Source of the DNA: Pyrus communis
Taxonomy: Eukaryota; Streptophyta; Magnoliopsida; Rosales; Rosaceae
DNA: 64,000 bases
Direction of reading: 5' to 3'
NCBI RefSeq assembly: GCF_963583255.1
Contig: NC_084816.1
Coordinates: 12,201,100 to 12,265,099, forward strand
Position 1 is the first letter of the stretch, and each line of letters opens with the position of its first letter. Position numbers and translations under genes: made by a program. Below are positions 60,213 through 64,000 of the stretch, in pieces. Below the pieces are notes generated by a model. The model was not told where the DNA came from and made no database searches. It worked only from the letters and a program-made list of their open reading frames with translations.

Positions 60213-60250
<38 letters not shown>

Positions 60251-61294
60251 GTTAGTTTCCATTTATACATTTCATAAAGAATTTTCAACAATACGCCTAG
60301 AATAGTGTGACGCTTATAAGATTGAGCACATCGATAGAAATTGTGAAGTTATGCTACGTCCTACGAGATGCACAAGTATGAGTATTATTATTGATGCCAT
60401 AATTATATTTACTGCTATGAATGATATTATGTGGATTAGAACTATCGAATCACTATGGCATGACTATATTTGTGTTATCTACTCATCGTTTGCTACATCG
60501 GTGTTAGTACTTGCCCGAGCCAGGGCCAGTCTTTCACATGTATGTGCACATCACACCGTATGCTCACTTTGGATCCATTGTAAGTGCCAATCATGTCCTA
60601 GATTGCTATAGGCAATTAGGACTCATAGGTGATGCGCAAATCACCAGTCTTCACGTGATTGTAGTACTGTAACGTATATTAAAGTTACACCCAGTCCTGT
60701 TCATGTCAGAATATCTCTACATGAACTCATGTGTCAGCATATGTCGATGAGCACTCAATATGGTATGTTTACTCATGCGAGATTATGTGATTATGGACGT
60801 CATGCGCTTATTTACAAGATATTGTGCCGTAATGAATTCTTGAGATTTTGCAGTCTACGATAAGTATTTTCTTACCATACGTAGTATGTACATTTTGGAA
60901 ACTATACATGTTTTACGGCGAGGGGTTGTTATGTTTTTGAAAAGGTTTTTATAAAACTTTATTTTTAGGCCCACTTACCATTGTTTTTCGCCCCTCCAGG
61001 TTTTAGCAGCTGAACTTTTGTATCGACTAGGACTCTTGGGCAATCTTGGTATAGGTGGTTACCTTCGATGATATAATTCTTATCCTACTTTACTGTACTT
61101 TACTTATGCTCTGTCATCATGTGTGAAATTGGTTCATTCTTGCTCACCAGTGCACTCTTATATTTAGGCACTTTTCGGTTTAAATTTATTCACATTTTCC
61201 ACATCACCACACTTATGGATTCGTCACCCTCCTGGTATCGGCCAGCACAGCTCGATTCAGAGTCCAAGTGGACTTTCCGTGTCGGGGTGTGTCA
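58750..61294 (+). mobile_element. Long solo LTR, probably Gypsy, with 5-bp target duplication
   Basis: It begins TGTGTTAATGCGTCCC and ends GTCGGGGTGTGTCA, 2545 bp, flanked by AAACG at 58745-58749 and 61295-61299. A TATA-like TTTATATATTTTC lies near 59021, followed by a CT-rich leader. No internal region remains. The length and ends suggest a Del/Tekay-type Gypsy LTR, an inference. ORFs inside it are incidental. Confidence 0.85.
60215..60249. repeat. (AT)n microsatellite
   Basis: About 17 AT dinucleotides in a row inside the solo LTR. Confidence 0.95.
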
Positions 61295-61329
61295 AAACGA
61301 GTTCATTTCATAGGAATGAATCATATATT

Positions 61330-62510
61330 ATACGAAGGTTTATAAGATGCATGAAGCATATCTCCATAAGTAATTCCCTTAAGTATACATAGAAGTAAAT
61401 TGCTCTGCATAAATTTTAAAAGAAAACGTGTCATGAAGTGCAGAAAATCCCTAAAGGATTCAAATTGCTAAAGTAAGCCCTGGAAGGGTAAAGCACAAAT
61501 TATGTACTCTATACCAAGATGGTATAATTGCCCAAGTGAGTACTTTTATTATGATATTGTTGTAACATACTAAATCTCTTGAAATAGTCAATGGTCTTAG
61601 ATTGGGAATTCTGAAGAGTCTAGAAAGATTATAAAGTGTTGAAGGACAAATATTGTCTCGAGTTGCAAATCGAACATTATGCCAATACAATTCTTATCCA
61701 TCAAAAGGTTTTATGGTATTAAATAACGATGTAGATTGAAAATCATGAGTTGAACATTCAAATAACTAACCAATATTTAGATACTACGAAAGATCATTCA
61801 TCCTTGTAAGGGAGATGATGAATTGATATTTGCTCCAGAAGTACCATATCTTGGTAAAGTGTGTGCCTTCCTATATTTATCACAATGTATAGCTTTCAGT
61901 CAATCTATTAGTGGGATATAGCTCCACTCCAACAATTCGACGTTGAAAAGAGAATCAAAGATGTTTCGTAACAACAAACACGGGTCTACTATATTCCGAG
62001 AAACCCACAGATAATCAAAATCTTGTTTGATATGCATATGCTAGTTTTCTCTCTGATTCACATAAAGCCTGCTCAGAAACCAGATATGTGTTCACTTAAG
62101 AAAATACAACAATCTCATGGTGCTTAAATGAAGCTGACACAATTTGGTACATCTTTTAATCACTCAGAAATACTTGCTCTCCTTGAAGCCAGTTGTGAAG
62201 GTTTTTTGTTTAAGATCAATGATCCATCACATTTAGAACTCATGTATGTTAAAAAATAAACACTACAACTATCATTCATGAAGATAATGCAGGATGTATT
62301 GATCAAGTGAAGGAAGGACTCATCAAAGGCAATAAAATTGAACTCATATCTCCAAAAAAATTATGTACACATGAGCTCCAGAAAACCAAAGTTATTGAAC
62401 CAACGATAACGTGGCATACCGATTCTTCAAATCTTTGCCAAAGTTTATATTCCAGAAGTTGGTGCATGGTATCAGAGCTACATCAACTGAGTAGTCAGTT
62501 AAATTGAAGA
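61330..62510 (+). pseudogene. Copia pol remnant (RT end and RNase H)
   Basis: Plus-strand pieces follow the Copia order: CLELQIEHYANTILIHQ (61660), APEVPYLGKVCAFLYLSQC (61845), decayed RNase H segments, then TIIHEDNAGCIDQVKEGLIK (62270) with the catalytic EDN block. After that come ISPKKLCTHELQKTK and TDSSNLCQSLYSRSW (equivalent to the SSDNxADLFTKSLP region). Stops and frameshifts interrupt it throughout. It is 5' truncated near the solo LTR at 61299. Confidence 0.8.
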
Positions 62511-62708
62511 ATGTATGAATAAGGTGGAGATACTCAGTAGGGGGAACATCTAAGACATGCATGTTGTACTCTTTTTCCTTCGTCTAGGATTTTTCTCATT
62601 AAGTTTTTTTCTTGCAAGGTTTTAACGAGGCAACAAAAGCCCATTCAACACTATATCAATGATCCAAGCAAAGCAACTGATATTGGTAAATGACCATCCA
62701 AAATAAAG

Positions 62709-62883
62709 TGTTGTAAAAGATGAGGATGGCACATTTGCAAATAAGGATGAACTTGAGGGGGAAATCCATACTTGAAAACCTATATATAGGTGCTCATCTT
62801 ATGAATGAAAATACAATATAATGGAGTTTGCCTATTCTACTCCTCCTCAATTCTCTCTTTCAGTTTCTGATATGCGTTCGACA
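62709..62883 (+). repeat. Probable 3' LTR of the Copia remnant
   Basis: It starts TGTTGTAAAAGATGAGGATG after the 3' non-coding part and has a TATA region CCTATATATAGG at 62779-62790. The end near GTTCGACA (62883) is a guess from TG..CA rules. No 5' LTR is available for comparison. Confidence 0.5.
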
Positions 62884-63660
62884 AGAAATTACTAGAATAT
62901 GAAAATTTTATTATTTTAATTTGGTAAAAGGAAGACGTCATTTGAGTGCAGGTTTTGTTGTAAAATTGTAAAGTAAAGATATTTTCACAGATTTTTTTTT
63001 TAATTTTTTTTATACAAGTGTGTTTAATTTTAATTGTTAATTCTATTTAATTTAGGTTTTTTTTTATTAACACTCCATAGATTATTGAAAACACTCCATA
63101 TTTAAAATTTATCCCAACAATTCCACTTTTAACATTTTTCTGATGAATCCACTCCACCTCCCAAAACCAAAAAAATCTCACAACCACTCACCCTACCATC
63201 GCCGATGACTTCCTCTTTGATCAATTGAAGTGTTGTCTTGATATTACGTTTGTTCAATTCAATCCATTTGATGTACTCATATAAACTATTCACAACCCCA
63301 ATGCTCTTCTCATTTGCTTTCGCACCATCTCCGAACAACTTCAAAAACTTGTTTTGACATGAATTCTTTAGAAAAAGGCTGAGGATCTTAACAAATTAGT
63401 CGTGGACGACAATGTGGTGACGGGTCAATGACTGTGAAGTTTTTTGTTTTTAGAATGTAAGGTTGGTTCAAGAGAAGAAAAAGTAAAACTGAAATTACAT
63501 GAATAAATTTTAATTGTGAAGTGTTTTCAACAATTTATAAAATGTCAATAAAACAATCGTTAATTTATTCGATTACGTATAATAAAAAATAAAATAAAAA
63601 AGAAAAGAAAAGGTGCGTTAAAATTGAGAAAGCTTAAATTCCTATTTCTTTATCTTTCCC
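62884..63660. other. Intergenic DNA with one unassigned ORF
   Basis: A minus-strand ORF of 71 codons at 63344-63129 (VVNSLYEYIKWIELNKRNIK, KEEVIGDGRVSGCEIF) looks more protein-like than its surroundings, but I do not recognise it and see no continuation. Confidence 0.35.
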
Positions 63661-63686
63661 TTTTTAAGGACTTCTACGAAAAAAAG

Positions 63687-63694
63687 TATAAATA
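63687..63694 (+). promoter_or_regulatory. TATA box of ELM1
   Basis: TATAAATA lies 180 bp before the ATG at 63874, giving an expected leader of about 150 bases. Confidence 0.55.
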
Positions 63695-63873
63695 CCCCAA
63701 AAGGACCAACCAAAAAATAATTATGCTTAGTGACTTTCTTGGCAGCCAAACAGTACGCAGAGGGAAATTAACTACCGTGAGTTCGCACCAAATCTTTCCG
63801 CCTTCAACCAACTCTACTGCTCCTTTGCATAACCCTTCGAATTGAAGACCCGAATCCGAAATTCTCAACTTTC

Positions 63874-64000
63874 ATGAGACCCATACAGCTTCCGGAGCCG
63901 CCCAGTCCCAAACTGGGCACACCGGAAATCTTCGAAGGTGGGGTTTACGGCGTCGTTAGGCGCGCCGTCGTGATTGGCAACGGCTACCCTGGTTCGGAGA
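63874..64000 (+). CDS. ELM1: Mitochondrial fission protein ELM1-like, 5' end only
   Basis: The first 42 codons of a protein start MRPIQLPEPPSPKLG and continue IFEGGVYGVVRRAVVIGNG, closely matching the N terminus of plant ELM1. That protein binds mitochondria and recruits the dynamin-related protein DRP3 for fission. The frame is open to the window edge with no intron so far. The rest lies outside the window, so the call rests on this short segment and on memory of the family. Confidence 0.8.
   Translation, partial: MRPIQLPEPPSPKLGTPEIFEGGVYGVVRRAVVIGNGYPGSE

Noticed and set aside
62468..62479. TGGTATCAGAGC, a perfect Met-tRNA primer-binding sequence
   Set aside because: It lies inside the end of the Copia pol frame, not after an LTR. 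The codons fit the pol C terminus, so the match is taken as coincidence.
1..64000. CRISPR arrays, operons, bacterial-type signals or an organised defence or biosynthetic cluster
   Set aside because: None is present. The window is plant nuclear DNA with four unrelated host genes amid transposons.

Overview
The window is plant nuclear DNA from a eudicot. The evidence is spliced genes with GT..AG introns, plant-only families (a NAC factor, a VAMP71-type SNARE, a plastid carotenoid cyclase, the plant fission factor ELM1) and plant transposons such as Cassandra, CACTA and Pack-MULE. The style of the repeats (Cassandra LTRs, a Helitron 3' hairpin, a SINE tail) resembles Rosaceae, probably the apple/pear group. 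That last step is recognition from memory, not a search. All conclusions come from reading the sequence; no alignments were run.

Only four host genes are supported, all on the + strand. They are a NAC090-like transcription factor (19558-20598, three exons), a VAMP714-like R-SNARE (30717-33639, four exons), an intronless chromoplast-type lycopene cyclase/CCS-like gene (40011-41501), and the first 42 codons of ELM1 at the right edge (63874 onward). They are unrelated in function and are not an operon-like group.

The rest is mostly layered transposons. From 1 to about 8970 lies an L1-type LINE on the - strand, nearly open in both ORFs, split by a 2.4 kb hAT element with perfect 8-bp target duplications. 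From 10340 to 11944 there is a Helitron 3' end with a nested MITE, then a second MITE with TTA duplications. From 13089 to 18175 a dead Copia element is split by a CACTA element, which is itself split by a complete Cassandra. After the NAC gene, a Gypsy (Tat-like) remnant on the - strand runs from 22212 to 29172 and carries a Copia solo LTR. The VAMP714 intron 3 holds a 5'-truncated RTE LINE. From 34540 to 37910 there are inverted-repeat elements and a SINE. A Pack-MULE (37955-39887) carrying U-box/ARM gene pieces ends 123 bp before the cyclase start codon. From 42252 to 47913 lies a pol-less LTR element, followed by a solo LTR (49004-49776), a decayed second LINE (51225-56589), duplicated SINE-like units, a 2.5 kb solo LTR (58750-61294) and a Copia remnant (about 61330-62883).

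No new multi-gene system was found. The observations most worth following are a snRNA-type promoter layout (USE plus TATA at U6-like spacing) inside two unrelated LTRs, the Pack-MULE in the proximal promoter of the cyclase gene, a tRNA-like SINE filling an intron of the NAC gene, and the pol-less LTR element with an unrecognised ORF.
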